Source: Mesaphorura yosii (lineage: Eukaryota > Arthropoda > Collembola > Poduromorpha > Tullbergiidae). From it: a stretch of DNA of 64,000 nt. Under the pieces are notes generated by a model. It was not told the origin of the DNA. It worked only from the letters and a program-made list of their open reading frames with translations, and did not search any database. The translations under genes were made by a program, and so were the position numbers. Within the stretch, counting starts at the first letter, position 1. The number at the start of each line of letters is the position of its first letter. The stretch covers positions 310,001 through 374,000 of the forward strand of contig WIXG01000010.1 of assembly GCA_009869945.1 (NCBI GenBank), written 5' to 3'. Positions 35,901 to 47,667 of this stretch are shown piece by piece.

Positions 35901-38900
35901 GTACCTTTGCAAGTGCATGTGCAAGTACGTATGACTTTTTACTAATTAGAGTTTGTTATCACCAAACCATGACCAAATACAATGTTATGTTACACCTTGG
36001 ATGCTGATTGCTGATTTAGATTTCCTTCGCCGCCTGCCTTTGCTTACTGTGAGCGCAGAGCGACAATTTTCTAACTATTAACTCGAACAATCGAGATTTC
36101 TAAATCTAATTCAGACGAAAGAATGACGAGAATGAGGTGCTTATGAATGAGTGTCAGAGTTACTGAGCAGAGCTGCAATTAAGTGACACCAAGTTTGCAT
36201 TTCAGTCGTGCAATTTAGAGTTCAGACGCAAGTCGTCGCAGGAGTAAGAAATTCGCCCAAGAAATCGCCTAACAATGCTCACTTTCCGTTTACAAATTGG
36301 GTTGAACTTAATTAGGAAAAAGAGTACGATACGTGTCAACGCTAATTTAAGAGCGTACTGTACTACCGTATCGTGTGATGCCTTATTGTCGTGAGTTCGA
36401 AGTAAGTCCAATTAATTTCTTAATGTTGCAAAATGTAACTGGTTGCGCAAAGAAAGAGCGTCAAATGTCAAGCCCACAATTTTAATTTGCTTGACTCTGT
36501 TGATAGTTTCCAATTTTTATACGAAGTCAATAATTTACTTACACGTACATATTTCAGGCTCAGAGTGTATGTATGGCCAGTGAGATCTGAAATACTTGGG
36601 GCATTCCATAATATAAATAATACTCAAAGCGTCTGAGTTCATGATGAACTCTAAAAATTTACTGCAACTTAAGTAAGAATTGTCTGGCCGCAGTGACGGT
36701 ACTGAGAATTGGTATTCGTACATTGCACATTGCTTATAGCCTATTAAAGTTAATAGCCCGAGACGAAACAACTTCCGCTTTTGACCCACATTTCTGACGG
36801 ACCAACTAATTTCAGTAAAGTGAATTGTTTGGGCCGTGCATGGCGTGGCTCTACCAATTTATTTGGCGTCTGTATCAATTGACCAGTATGAATGCACACC
36901 CATTGCTAATGACTGCTAATGATCATATTTGACTGCCAAGGGGTTTAGAGGCACCGGTTTCTAATAATGTCCATAAATTAATTAATTGTGAGCCACCGTT
37001 AATTTAAGTGAACAGTGAAGTCAGAGAACAGAAGTTTATGTGTGAATTTACTAGTAAGACTCAATCAGTGCAAATTATTTCAATTCGAATTCGATTCGAA
37101 TGAAGACGTGAACTCGCTCTACTCGACACTCTACGCTCACACATTAGTCGAAAATGTCTGAAGAAATTAGTTCTCGGTTGAGAGAAACTGGGGCGGAATT
37201 GGGCGTCGGTACATTTTCGCCTGCACAATGCGAACCAGCATTCAGCATTTCAAAATTGAAGATGAAGAAGATTGCAATTGTAAATTCTTCATGTACACGT
37301 ACAAGACAAGCGTTGCCGGTACAATGATTGCAACATTAGCCTTGTCTCACTTCGCTCTTCTCTCTGCTAAAAGTCCATTACAACTTTATTACCAACACCA
37401 AGCTCGAATTCTCTTAAAATCCTTAATAGAGCAGACACTGCACTGAGCTCTGAATTGTACAAATTGTACGCACTTTGCTCCTCATCTTCTCACCATAGCG
37501 TAGCTTGGCAGGAGCCGAAGTAAATTCGCGAATTGTCAGTCGCGATATTCTTTGCAAACACGTATTTCTAATTCTATTCTTGTACTTCTCTTACTACCAT
37601 TGTTGGAGTACAATAAATGGATCACTTTTACAGCATCGAGTGAAATTATTCAAATGATTCTAAGATAAGTGCAAGGCTTGAGTTAAATTAAATGGATTCA
37701 AGTGAGAATAAGAGTCAGAGTTAGTCGTGGTCGCAGTCGCAATCAGAGAAACATGTGCGATTTGCTGCTTTGCTACTGTTTTGATCTATTATTATTCTGC
37801 ATTACATTACGCACAAACCCTGGCCCAGTCAGACACAGGAGTCACTGCAGTCGTTTCGTTTGCATTGTTGTTCCTCTGAATTAAAATGTAATGTACGAAT
37901 GTGTACGTACTCGTGTTTGTTTTTGAGTTTACGTTTCTAAAATCACCCTCCGTGTCCTGCCCTAAACAAAGAACACACAGGCCTGAGTCAGCCTTAGCTT
38001 AAGAAACACAGGAGGTTGAAATTTTGCACAACGACTATGCAAAGATCAGACAGTTCAAGTCAGTACCATTTTTAAACTCGGCCAACGATAAAGTGCAGTG
38101 ATCTCATGTGCATAAACGCAATACGCAAAATTTTCTTTCAGATCTTTCAGTTTACAACACTGTGAAGTGAAGTGCAATTCTACGGATTTCCAGAAAACAG
38201 TGCTTTCTAAACATTTACTTTTACTGGAATTTAAGAAGTCACATTTCCAGCAGTAGCCATCTTTAGCCTGTTAAACACAAGTTCAATGATCAACTTTCAC
38301 TGCATTATTGTCCGTATACAAAAGTCCGCAAATGCAAATGACTCCAATGAATCAACTCACGTTAGTACAATGGGACAGGAAAGGCGTTTGAAATCGAAAC
38401 GATAAATCCTAGCCATGACCATTAGGCTAAAGTTAAAGTGAAACCCAAGCCAAGTTAGTCGACAAAGCAAAGCAAAGAAGGTACGGACGACTTAACTTGT
38501 TCTTGCTTCGAATTTGTCAAGTTTTATGCTTCATTTAAATAAAAAGTCACGCAAAATCAAGAATGAAGCATTGAAAATGTGAGGTTGGTGGTGGAAATGA
38601 GTCTTAAAAGTTTCGTGTTTTTATTTGGGTTCAAAAATACTTGATCTCGATTAAGTTGTGCATCAAGTGAATCAAACAACAAATTGCTCTATCCGGAATT
38701 CATATTCTGACAAGGTGAGTTTTCAAATGACTTGAGTCTGAGCTGGAATCCTTCGCTTTCAAAGAATTCATTTTCATTTCGCCTGTATGAGTGCCCAGTC
38801 GCAGCGCGCGCTGTGCGTCTCATCGAGAGACGCGATTGGGTTACCTGTGCTACTATGAACTTATTGTAACGGAGTTGTCAAAGTATGAGGTTTAAATTGG

Positions 38901-41040
38901 GTTATAAAATTGTCCATTTCCTCTTATTTCTTTCTATTACTGCGTTTCAAGCTTCGTGCACCGCACGGGCTCACCCTCACAAATGTGATGCACTTGCCTG
39001 AGTCTGCCCAAGCTAGAACAAGTGAAGATGAGCTAAATGTGCAACAACGAAGTCATTACATTGTAAGAACACATATGCAAGGAGGCAATGCTGTCGTAAT
39101 TTCCTCTGATTTATGAACAATGTAAGAATAACCATTATAATTATGGTTAAAATGTCAATATCACGACCTTCTTAATTAGAAAACCCGAAATTCTGCCGAA
39201 AACAGCTTCATCGCTTCAAGGAGATCTTTCAGCCAAGATAAATAATTTTCCTCTTAATTTGGTGTAGAGAATTTGAGCTGAGATTCAGGAAAGAAATTCC
39301 GGTGATGGGAAAAGCAATCATATTGCACAAAATCTTTAATGATTTATTGATTTGCATCACGCTCAGAGTAATTCGTATGAAAATAAAATGCACTCCATTC
39401 AGAGAGAAATGAAAGTAGCAACTACAAGGAAGGAAGAAGAGCAGTTGCGTTGGAGTGGCTTAAATAAATACAGACTGTGAAGTGTGACTTGTGACTTGAC
39501 TAAACAAGAAATTAATAAATTGTAATAATGGGAACGAATGAATGGGAAAGAATTCGCTCTCTTTTGTCCTTTGCTTATTGCATATGATGTAATACAATTT
39601 CCAAACAGGAGTTTTTATGTAGTAAGCTTATGCGAGGATTGCAGGCAGGCAGGCGCATGACTCAATTCAACAGTAGAATTTTAATAGAAACTAATTCACA
39701 CTCAATTTATTTTGTTGTGCCTCTAATTTCATTTCTTAATTACAGTTCCATGTCATAGACATAGACAAGGTGGAAAATATTGAGACAAGTGAAGACGGCT
39801 CTTAAATGAAGAGTTGAGCGACCGAGTTGAGAAAACGGAAATGACTTGTGCAATTAATTGAAATAGGAAAAGAATTCATCTGTCTGGCTTCACATTTCGC
39901 AATGGACCTATTCGAAACGAGTCTTCTCCAATTGCGATCAGAGCGCAAGAAACGCTGAACATCCAAATGCAATTCTAAGAATTCTTAACTTCATCTTTAA
40001 AGGATTTTCGTGGGCCAAAAACCATCATTCAAATCGCCCAAGGACCAATGCATAGGCAAAGACAAAGATGCCAAAATGGGTGAATAATTATTGCAAAATT
40101 TATCATTTAACAATGTTTATTATACAAAAACTAAGAAGCCCGAAGGCAAGAAGTTCGGATTTTATCAGTACTTAAAGTGTAGCCATTTGGAAAAAAGCAA
40201 CACTAAAATTTGGGTCAAATGAGTCTGTACTGAAGGCTTGCATCAGCACTGAGATTCAACATAGCACGGAAATTATCGCATGAGGCAAAGTTACACAAGT
40301 GTCAAGAAGTCATTTCTGTCACAAAAGTCCTCAGAACGAACAAGAGGCCACGGCACGCGACATGGCGAATTTTGAACTTATTGCACCTTCTGCTCTCAAA
40401 GCATGGAAATGGAAACGCCATTTACCGGTGAATTACTCCTATGCGATGCGGTGCATTTGCCGATTTGCCCTTTGTATTGTCGCAGTTGACACTACTGGCA
40501 CAACTGTTGACGAGGCATAAAGAAGTTTTTTCGCGCAAAAAAATTTGGCATACCGTCACAAGTCACATGAAATACCTTGGAACTCGACTTATTTGTACTG
40601 CACGTTGCACCAAAATTATGTAACACAATATTAATCTGAAGGAAATCATACTTGTGAGAAATGAGAAAGATTAAAACCCCCAAAGCGTGGCACATCCGTG
40701 CCGCAGCCGTTCACTAATTCTCTGTATAGAAGAAATACAAAACACTCATGACACAAAGATTACATTGGGTTGTTAGTATAGTGGAGGTCTCGCAAGGTAG
40801 AGACTGAATCTGAATGACCTTTCATCTTTCCATTCAGCACCTTAATTCGAGGTCAGGCATTTTTCAACGACTCTTCGAATGATTAACGAAAATTAATCAG
40901 CCTGCACGTGCGCAAGCAGGCAACAAATGCGTTCTACTATTCTAATCCAGCAAAGAACCTGAGTCTGGGTGAACAATCGCGTGGTAGCTCAAAAATATGA
41001 AACATGTAATCCAGTTTAATTAAGATTATCGCGAAACAGT
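32911..41040. other. 8-kb gene-poor interval
   Basis: No exon chain, RNA gene or transposon recognised on either strand. The sequence is AT-rich with scattered CCAAT motifs (near 33441 and 33517), short microsatellite-like runs (AAAGC near 38465, GGCA near 39642) and an imperfect palindrome of AATTCGAAT units near 37083-37102. It ends at the first coding exon of the LRR gene, which begins directly after a splice acceptor (41451). Its leader exon(s) therefore lie somewhere in this block, and much of it may be intron 1. Confidence 0.5.
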
Positions 41041-41049
41041 TATATTTAT

Positions 41050-41220
41050 GGTTTCGCGAGGCAGGCGTGCTTTGCCGTAGCGGTTTGCTCACGGCAGGCG
41101 CCTGCTTTGCCTTGGTCTTGGTCCACGTAGCGTAGCAGCGTACGAGACACGAGGTCCTTTCTTGCCGCGCGGTGGTGGTAGACCAGAACCTCTCTGCTTC
41201 GTAATCGCAGTAATAATATG
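41050..41220. promoter_or_regulatory. GC-rich, CpG-containing block upstream of the LRR gene
   Basis: This stands out from its AT-rich flanks. It holds a near-direct repeat (GGCAGGCG-TGCTTTGCC at 41060-41076 and GGCAGGCGCCTGCTTTGCC at 41093-41111). The second copy contains the perfect 12-bp palindrome GCAGGCGCCTGC (41094-41105). It is a possible promoter or leader exon of the LRR gene. Confidence 0.35.
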
Positions 41221-41451
41221 GGTCGGATGTTATTTTTACGTTAAATGAGGCCTCTGCTGCTTAATAAAGTCGTAGTTTTGAGTTGGGTCAATAATTTTAT
41301 TGCGATTTACAGTAAATCTCCGACTCGGATACTAATTTGTGTGCAGAATGCAGATTTAAAGTCAGATAAGATGAGAGCTTTTCCTTTTCCGCATTGATCG
41401 ACGAACGACGATGTCTAACGAGATTGCTTCAAATACTGCTTGGCTTTTCAG

Positions 41452-44400
41452 ATGATGACGCCTGGTTCTAGTTCCCGCTCCTGCAGCAGATCAGTCGCTC
41501 CTTTTCTTGGAGTCTTCCTTAACCTCCTCCTGCTATTTGAGTGGTTTTCTCCATCGGCATTGGCGCAAGCCGACAGCAGCGCGTCTGCCGCCTCAAAATG
41601 TCCTCCGCCAGAAGCAATCATGCCATGTCGATGTCGAGGTTGGAATAACCAAATTCAAGTGTGGTACGTCCGAATCCGAACTTTGGTATTAGATTATAAC
41701 CGTTCCAGCAGCAAATACTTTGAAGTGAAGTCGGGATTTGTTCTGAATCTTGTTCAAATGTAAACGGCCTCATCCTTTCCTCCTCTTGCAGGTGCAGTCA
41801 CAGCGATTTAGAGCGAGTTAACGGGGCCCTGGAGCATTTGATGAAACTCCGGACGATGCCTGCCATTGATGAGTTAATTGTAGAAAATAATCGAATGCCT
41901 GCACTGCCTGCACGGGCGTTCGGTGCTCTTCGAGTAAGTGCGCCGTGTTGCCGAGTCCAGCTTGGGTGCATTTTGCATTTTGATTATGATCGCATCTCGC
42001 ATGTCTCATTCAGATTGGAAGACTTTTACTCAGAAACAACGGACTGGAGTCCATTTCGCGGAACGCTTTCGCAGGGCTGGAGGACTTCATCGAAGAACTT
42101 TACATTGTCGAAAGTAAACTGGTCGATTTTCCCTTCGACTCGGTGGAAAATCTGAAGAATCTTGAAGCCTTCACGATAGAAAAGAGTAAAATCCGTCTGC
42201 TGCCCAAATTCAGTGGGCTAAACCGATTGAAGCACATTCGCATTGACGGATCCCTGATTTCGTCGCTTCCAATCGGTGCCTTCTCAAAAATGGGTTCCAT
42301 CAAGCAGATTCATTTGGTAAACTCGAATTTGGGGAGGATTGCCGAAGGAATATTTGGCCCACTCGACTCACTCATGCTGGCGAACTTTAGCGGAAATGCG
42401 ATTGAGGCGATTCAAAGACGAAGCTTTGCACTACTTCCGAAGTTGGAGGTCAGTAAATTAATTTTGCCTTTTGCGCTTCTCATGAGCTTTTCACATTAGT
42501 TAGCTCATTTATACTATAATTTGTCAGTTCCGAGTCATAAATCAGAATGCGGTGCATTTTCTGTAAAAAGCGTTTTGACCTGAACAATGCGATAATGCGA
42601 TCAATAATCTGATCAATAATGCGACTGTCCGATTTTGCCGAATCTCACAATAATGAATTGTGCTGTGTCAAGCATGACCGACTTTTGCCTTACTTACACA
42701 CTACACATGTCTACGAGTTAACATACGTCACTAATTTCCACTCTCCTTAATTTACACGCTTCTTTTTTGCCAAGTTGCAAAATTCAGTTCAATGTTCAGA
42801 CTTCGCAGATCCTTTCGTTCCAATCGCCCAAAGAATTAAGTTCAAACTAGAGAGCAGCTCGAGAAGGAGATGATAAAATGTAACTTTTGATGGTTTCAGG
42901 TCTTATCATTAGCTAACAACAAGCTTCAAGATCCCGTCTCAGTCGGAAGAGCCGTTGAGGCTCTTTCATCGCTAAAGTCACTGGATTTATCAAACAATCA
43001 GCTACGAACTCTACCGGAAGGATCCTTTGTGAATTTGAAAACGCTGCAGATGCTGAATTTGATTTCAAATCAAATCCAAACCGTCAGTGCAAAATCTTTC
43101 ACGCACTTGCCAGCGTTAAGAAAAGTTGATTTGAGCATGAACGAGCTACGAAACTTCCCGAAGCATTTTTTCGAAGCGACACCACTTCTCGAAGAATTGA
43201 GGTGAGGTTTTTCTTTTGCACTAGGAGTATTAAGGATTGGCACTGGTCGTGACGCTCGTTATTGCTTTCAGGTTGCGAAGAAATCTTCTGAGCACGCCCG
43301 GTGAAATTAGCGAACTTCTCAATTCCCTGAAATCCATTCGATTTCTGGATCTTGGTGAAAATGGCATCACGAGTTTGCAATCAGGAACGTTCACGAATCA
43401 CACTCAACTGCAACGCCTAGATTTGAGTGACAATTTAATCAGCACAATCGGAGCAAATTCTTTTGTGAATGTTCCCACGCTGATGGAGATGAGCCTTCGC
43501 AATAACACGTTGACAGCCCTGCCAGCCTCAAATCAGAACGGCGTGAGTGGTCATTGGGACATTCCTTCGTTGGTAGAACTGGATTTATCAAACAACAAAC
43601 TCCAAAGTTTGGATCCATCAACATTTGACGGATTCGTGCAGTTGACACGAATTGACTTAAGTTTCAACAACATCAAATCACTCAACTCGCGCACGTTTAG
43701 CCTGAATAAGAACATTGAGTACTTGGATTTAATGGGCAATGGCTTAAGCAGAATGGCACACGATGCACTTTTCGGTTTGAAGAAGTTAAACAGATTGGAT
43801 TTGAGCAGAAATCATCTGGAGAGTCTTTCCGACGGCACGTTCATAAACATGAGACATTTGCAATTTTTGAATCTGGGCAACAATCGACTGGTCAATTTGC
43901 CGTCAGCCCTCTTCTCTCAGCTGGTCGGCCTCGAGGAGCTGAACCTGAAAAGCAATTTACTCAGCTCCGCCTTGCCGAATCAAATTTTCGCCGGGCTGCA
44001 CAATTTGAAAGAGTTGAATCTGAAGCACAATTCGCTGGCCGAACTCGGGTACGGCTTGCTCACCGGGCTAAAGAAATTGGAAGTGCTTAAGCTTGGTTCG
44101 AATCAAATCATAAACTTGAACGGCGAGTTATTCAAAGACACATCCAGCTTGAAGTCAATTGATCTGAACAACAATAGAATTAAGGAGCTGAATATGAGAT
44201 CGTTGTCTGATTTGCCGGAGTTGGAGAAATTCGAAGCAAGGGAAAATCGCATTAGTTCAATAGACAGCACGGCGTTCGCCAACTCGCCAAAATTGCAAAT
44301 TTTGGATTTGGCACACAACTCGCTGACTAAATTACCGGACATTGTCAAGAAACTCTCATCGCTTAAAGTTTTGGATGCAAGCCATAACCAAATCGCACAA

Positions 44401-47400
44401 ATTGTGTCAGATATGTTCAAAAATCTGAAGAATTTGATGGAACTCTATTTAAATGAAAATAGAATTCGTGAGCTTCCTTCGCATACATTTGGGGTAAGAA
44501 CTCTTTACAAATTACACAAATTCGTTGACATTGCTTCATTGTATTGCTGAAATTTACTTGCAGAATCTGGAATCATTGACAATTGTGGACTTGGATGGCA
44601 ACGAACTCAATGAGATTAAGTCGGACACATTTTACAACCTTCCCCGCCTAATCTACGTGCGCGTTTCACGAAACAAACTCAAAAACATCCAGAACAAGGC
44701 CTTCATTAATTTGAATTCATTGGACGGCCTTGACCTGCAAGAAAACGAATTGGAAAGCGTTGGCGAGTACGCTTTCGAGGAAGCTGGGTCACTCAAGTAT
44801 TTTAATCTGAGTCACAACAATTTCAACGCGATGAGTCGCATGGGACTCTTTCCTCTCAAATCGCTTGAAGTGTTGGATATGAGCTACAACAGAATCTCTG
44901 AGATTGATGAAAAATCGTTGAGGCATTTGAAATGGCTTGTAGAATTACGGGTATTAATTTAAACATATTGGTTCGCATTACATTTTGCAACGGTAATTCC
45001 TAATATCAATTTCTGTTAAACGCTTTATAGATCAGTGACAATGGAATTTGCCGACTTCCAGTTGGCGTCTTTGACGGGATGAGTCGTCTTAAAATGCTGA
45101 TCCTCAAGAATAATTTCCTCACTCATATGTACGAGTCAGTTTTCTATAAGCTGAAAAATAATATCGCATTCATCGATGTTTCGGGTGAGCAATCGACAAT
45201 GGACGCGATGACGGTTTCTCACCTGTATGAGTAACGATTTCTGGTCATTTGCTCAGGGAATCCAATTGCTTGTGATTGTGAGCTTTTGTGGCTACGAGAT
45301 TTGATGGCACGTGACACCCTTCAAGAGCTCGCACACTCAACTTGTGATAGCCCAGCAGCCTTGAAGGGACTTCCGGTGAAAAATGTGCGGCCCAGTAGAA
45401 TGGTTTGCTCGGATGACGACAGCAATCTGTTAAGGACGTCAAGAGCGAGAGCTTTTGGTGACGCCGAATGCCCGATCCTCGAAGTCTCCAGGAGGAAGCC
45501 ACGACCAGTGACGACGCAGAGTAGACACCACGAACGACCGCTTTTTGGCAACAGTCCGAGTGCAAGTGCGACCAACAGCAATGAGTTTTCACCGGATTCA
45601 GAAGAATTCGTCGCAACATCATCGAACGATATCAATAGCAGAAGAAAAGGTAAGAGAAATCTTTACAAGATCCAGTTTCGAAAGATGAACGCGATGACAT
45701 TGTGCGAATACCCATTTTAGATGAGAAATTGGTCGAATCAAATGACTACGTCGCGGGTGATACTCCAACACTTTATGCGGGCAGCACGTCGACTAAAAAA
45801 GTATGTTTTCTCATTCTTAGTGTTTCATGCCTAAAGTTAGCTTGGAGATCCTGATGAAGTTACGGATAGTATTTGATTTTGATTCGCAGGCGTCTTCTGG
45901 ATCGAAGTCGCACAGCATGAGCGCTCTCAGCAACCTCGGCTCGCTTCTCGGAATAACACTCCCGGAACTGGATTTTGGACTCAATCTGGGATTGTCTCCC
46001 AGTGTCACATTCAACGGAAAACGGAAATTCGACGAGGATTCTGATGGATTGCACAGTTCCAATGCTGTGCATCCAAGACCAGACCCACTTCCTTCATCTT
46101 GGCTGAGTCGTCCCTCAAAGATTGATGAAAATGTCGAATCTGATGAAGATGACCTGGAAGATGACACGATAGGAAACATTTACGAGCCCCCAGAATACAT
46201 TCCAAGAAGGCCAGCACAGCCTTATATTCCACTGAACCCGTATGCTGAGTCGAACAATCGTGCAAAGGTTATGTCAGGTGCCACTACACAGAAAAATAAC
46301 GCGCGAGGCCCACTCAGAGACAGTGGGTCATTTTTCTCAAATCTTGTGAGGGATGCGCAGGAGAATCTGCGTCCAGTCAAATTCCCGGCCTCGTCAACAA
46401 GCACAGGAGGCAGCAGCAGCAATATCGAATCCACTTCTTGGCACCCGGCGTACCCAAACGTCGAAACCGGTTTCATACCAATCGAGCCCTTCTTTCACTC
46501 CAAGTCAAAATACAAGAATGAGACGAGTATTTCAGACTTGCCGTTGTCAGCAGCCGCGAATACGCCGAGGCCAAAAGTATTTGTTACGAGCAGCACCACG
46601 TTTCAGCTCTCTTCCACTACGGAACCTTACGTGATAAGGACCAAGAAACCAATCGAAATGGTAGACAATGAGCAGACGTACACACCCGTCGACATTAAGG
46701 ACATACAAGATTTGGAGAAGGGCGCGACTGAGGACAACGATGATTTACCAGACTTTTGGAGCCTTTTTGCCACCGGAAGCAGTAATGACAAGGGCAACGC
46801 TGCGACTTCGAAACCAGCGACTTCGAGCACAAAGACGAAGACTGGTACGAAGGCCGAAACGACGAGGAAAATCGAAAATCTGATTCCGTTCAACTTCTCC
46901 GCGCCAGTTGACGCGGTTTCCTACTCGGAGTCAACCAGTTCAGTGTCGGGGACAACTGCAGAAAACTTTGGTAGTGCTTCGAATCCTGTGCCACATGAAG
47001 GCATTTCACACTCGCACAGCGGCGTTGAGAAAACAAGTGGAATCTCTACGTACACGTCACGAACGAATTTCTCATCTTCCTCCTCAATAATTAATGGAGT
47101 TCCGAGTTCGAGAAAGCCGCCTGGGAAATCCACCGTCACCAAGGTGGGTCAGGGCTCAGGCAAGTCTTTGGTTCCAAGCGCAACCGATCTTGCGAGCACA
47201 ACAGAAAGACTGCTTAATCTCAACACGATTGGGTCCAGCACGACAACGGGCCGTGGCCTGACACCTCCTGTGCTGATTGGTGATCGGTCGCAAGAGCCGC
47301 TTGACTGGTACTACACGAATTACAATACTAACCAACAGCAAGCGGGCGAAGAGTTGGAAAAGTACTTGGAACGAAGTCGCGTGAACCAAGCTGAAGACGT

Positions 47401-47581
47401 GCTGATCGACATTTCGCAGCCGATGGTACGGAAATCGCCTCGCGGAGCTGCTTCTTCGACGGCGTCAGCGCCGAGACTCTCTTCTTCCTCCTTTACTCTT
47501 GCATTATTTAGTTTAGTTAGCAGCGTTACTACTAGTTTAATGAGTAATCATATGTTTAATCCCATCACATTTCGAAATTGA
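41452..47581 (+). CDS. large secreted leucine-rich-repeat protein
   Basis: Probable extracellular or surface matrix/adhesion protein of the artichoke/convoluted/chaoptin type; I cannot assign an orthologue. Exons: 41452-41663, 41792-41933, 42014-42448, 42900-43201, 43272-44493, 44564-44950, 45031-45184, 45257-45649, 45721-45800, 45890-47581; 1672 residues. Layout: signal peptide (LGVFLNLLLLFEWFSPSALA), Cys-rich LRR N-cap (CPPPEAIMPCRCRGWNN), about 850 residues of typical 24-residue LRRs (LxxLDLSxNxL), and a C-cap starting NPIACDCELLWLRDLM. A disordered tail of about 640 residues rich in Ser, Thr, Pro and Asp follows. The last 30 residues contain a hydrophobic run (FTLALFSLVSSVTTSLM), possibly a weak GPI signal. 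The start ATG lies just after an acceptor, so a non-coding exon precedes it. Confidence 0.9.
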
Positions 47582-47601
47582 ATCAACGCAATGGCTGGAG
47601 C

Positions 47602-47607
47602 AATAAA
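47602..47607 (+). terminator. poly(A) signal of the LRR gene
   Basis: AATAAA 21 nt after the stop, 60 nt before the stop of the convergent coiled-coil gene. Confidence 0.6.
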
Positions 47608-47667
47608 TCGAGTCAGGTTTTATGAATTCTGGATCGGCTGGATTTAATGGACTTAAGTTTCTAGAAA

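Noticed and set aside
37154-37327. 57-codon ATG-initiated open frame (MSEEISSRLRETGAELG...) within the gene-poor block
   Set aside because: No homology recognised, no splice support, overlapping frame also open; indistinguishable from chance in 8 kb.
40771-40800. TTAGTATAGTGG resembling a tRNA A-box (Asp/Gly type)
   Set aside because: No B-box, no cloverleaf pairing and no acceptor stem around it; a chance match or an undetectable tRNA relic.
32911-41040. Transposon, satellite or CRISPR-like array in the gene-poor block
   Set aside because: Scanned for terminal repeats, long tandem units and transposase or reverse-transcriptase motifs; only short microsatellite-like runs were found.
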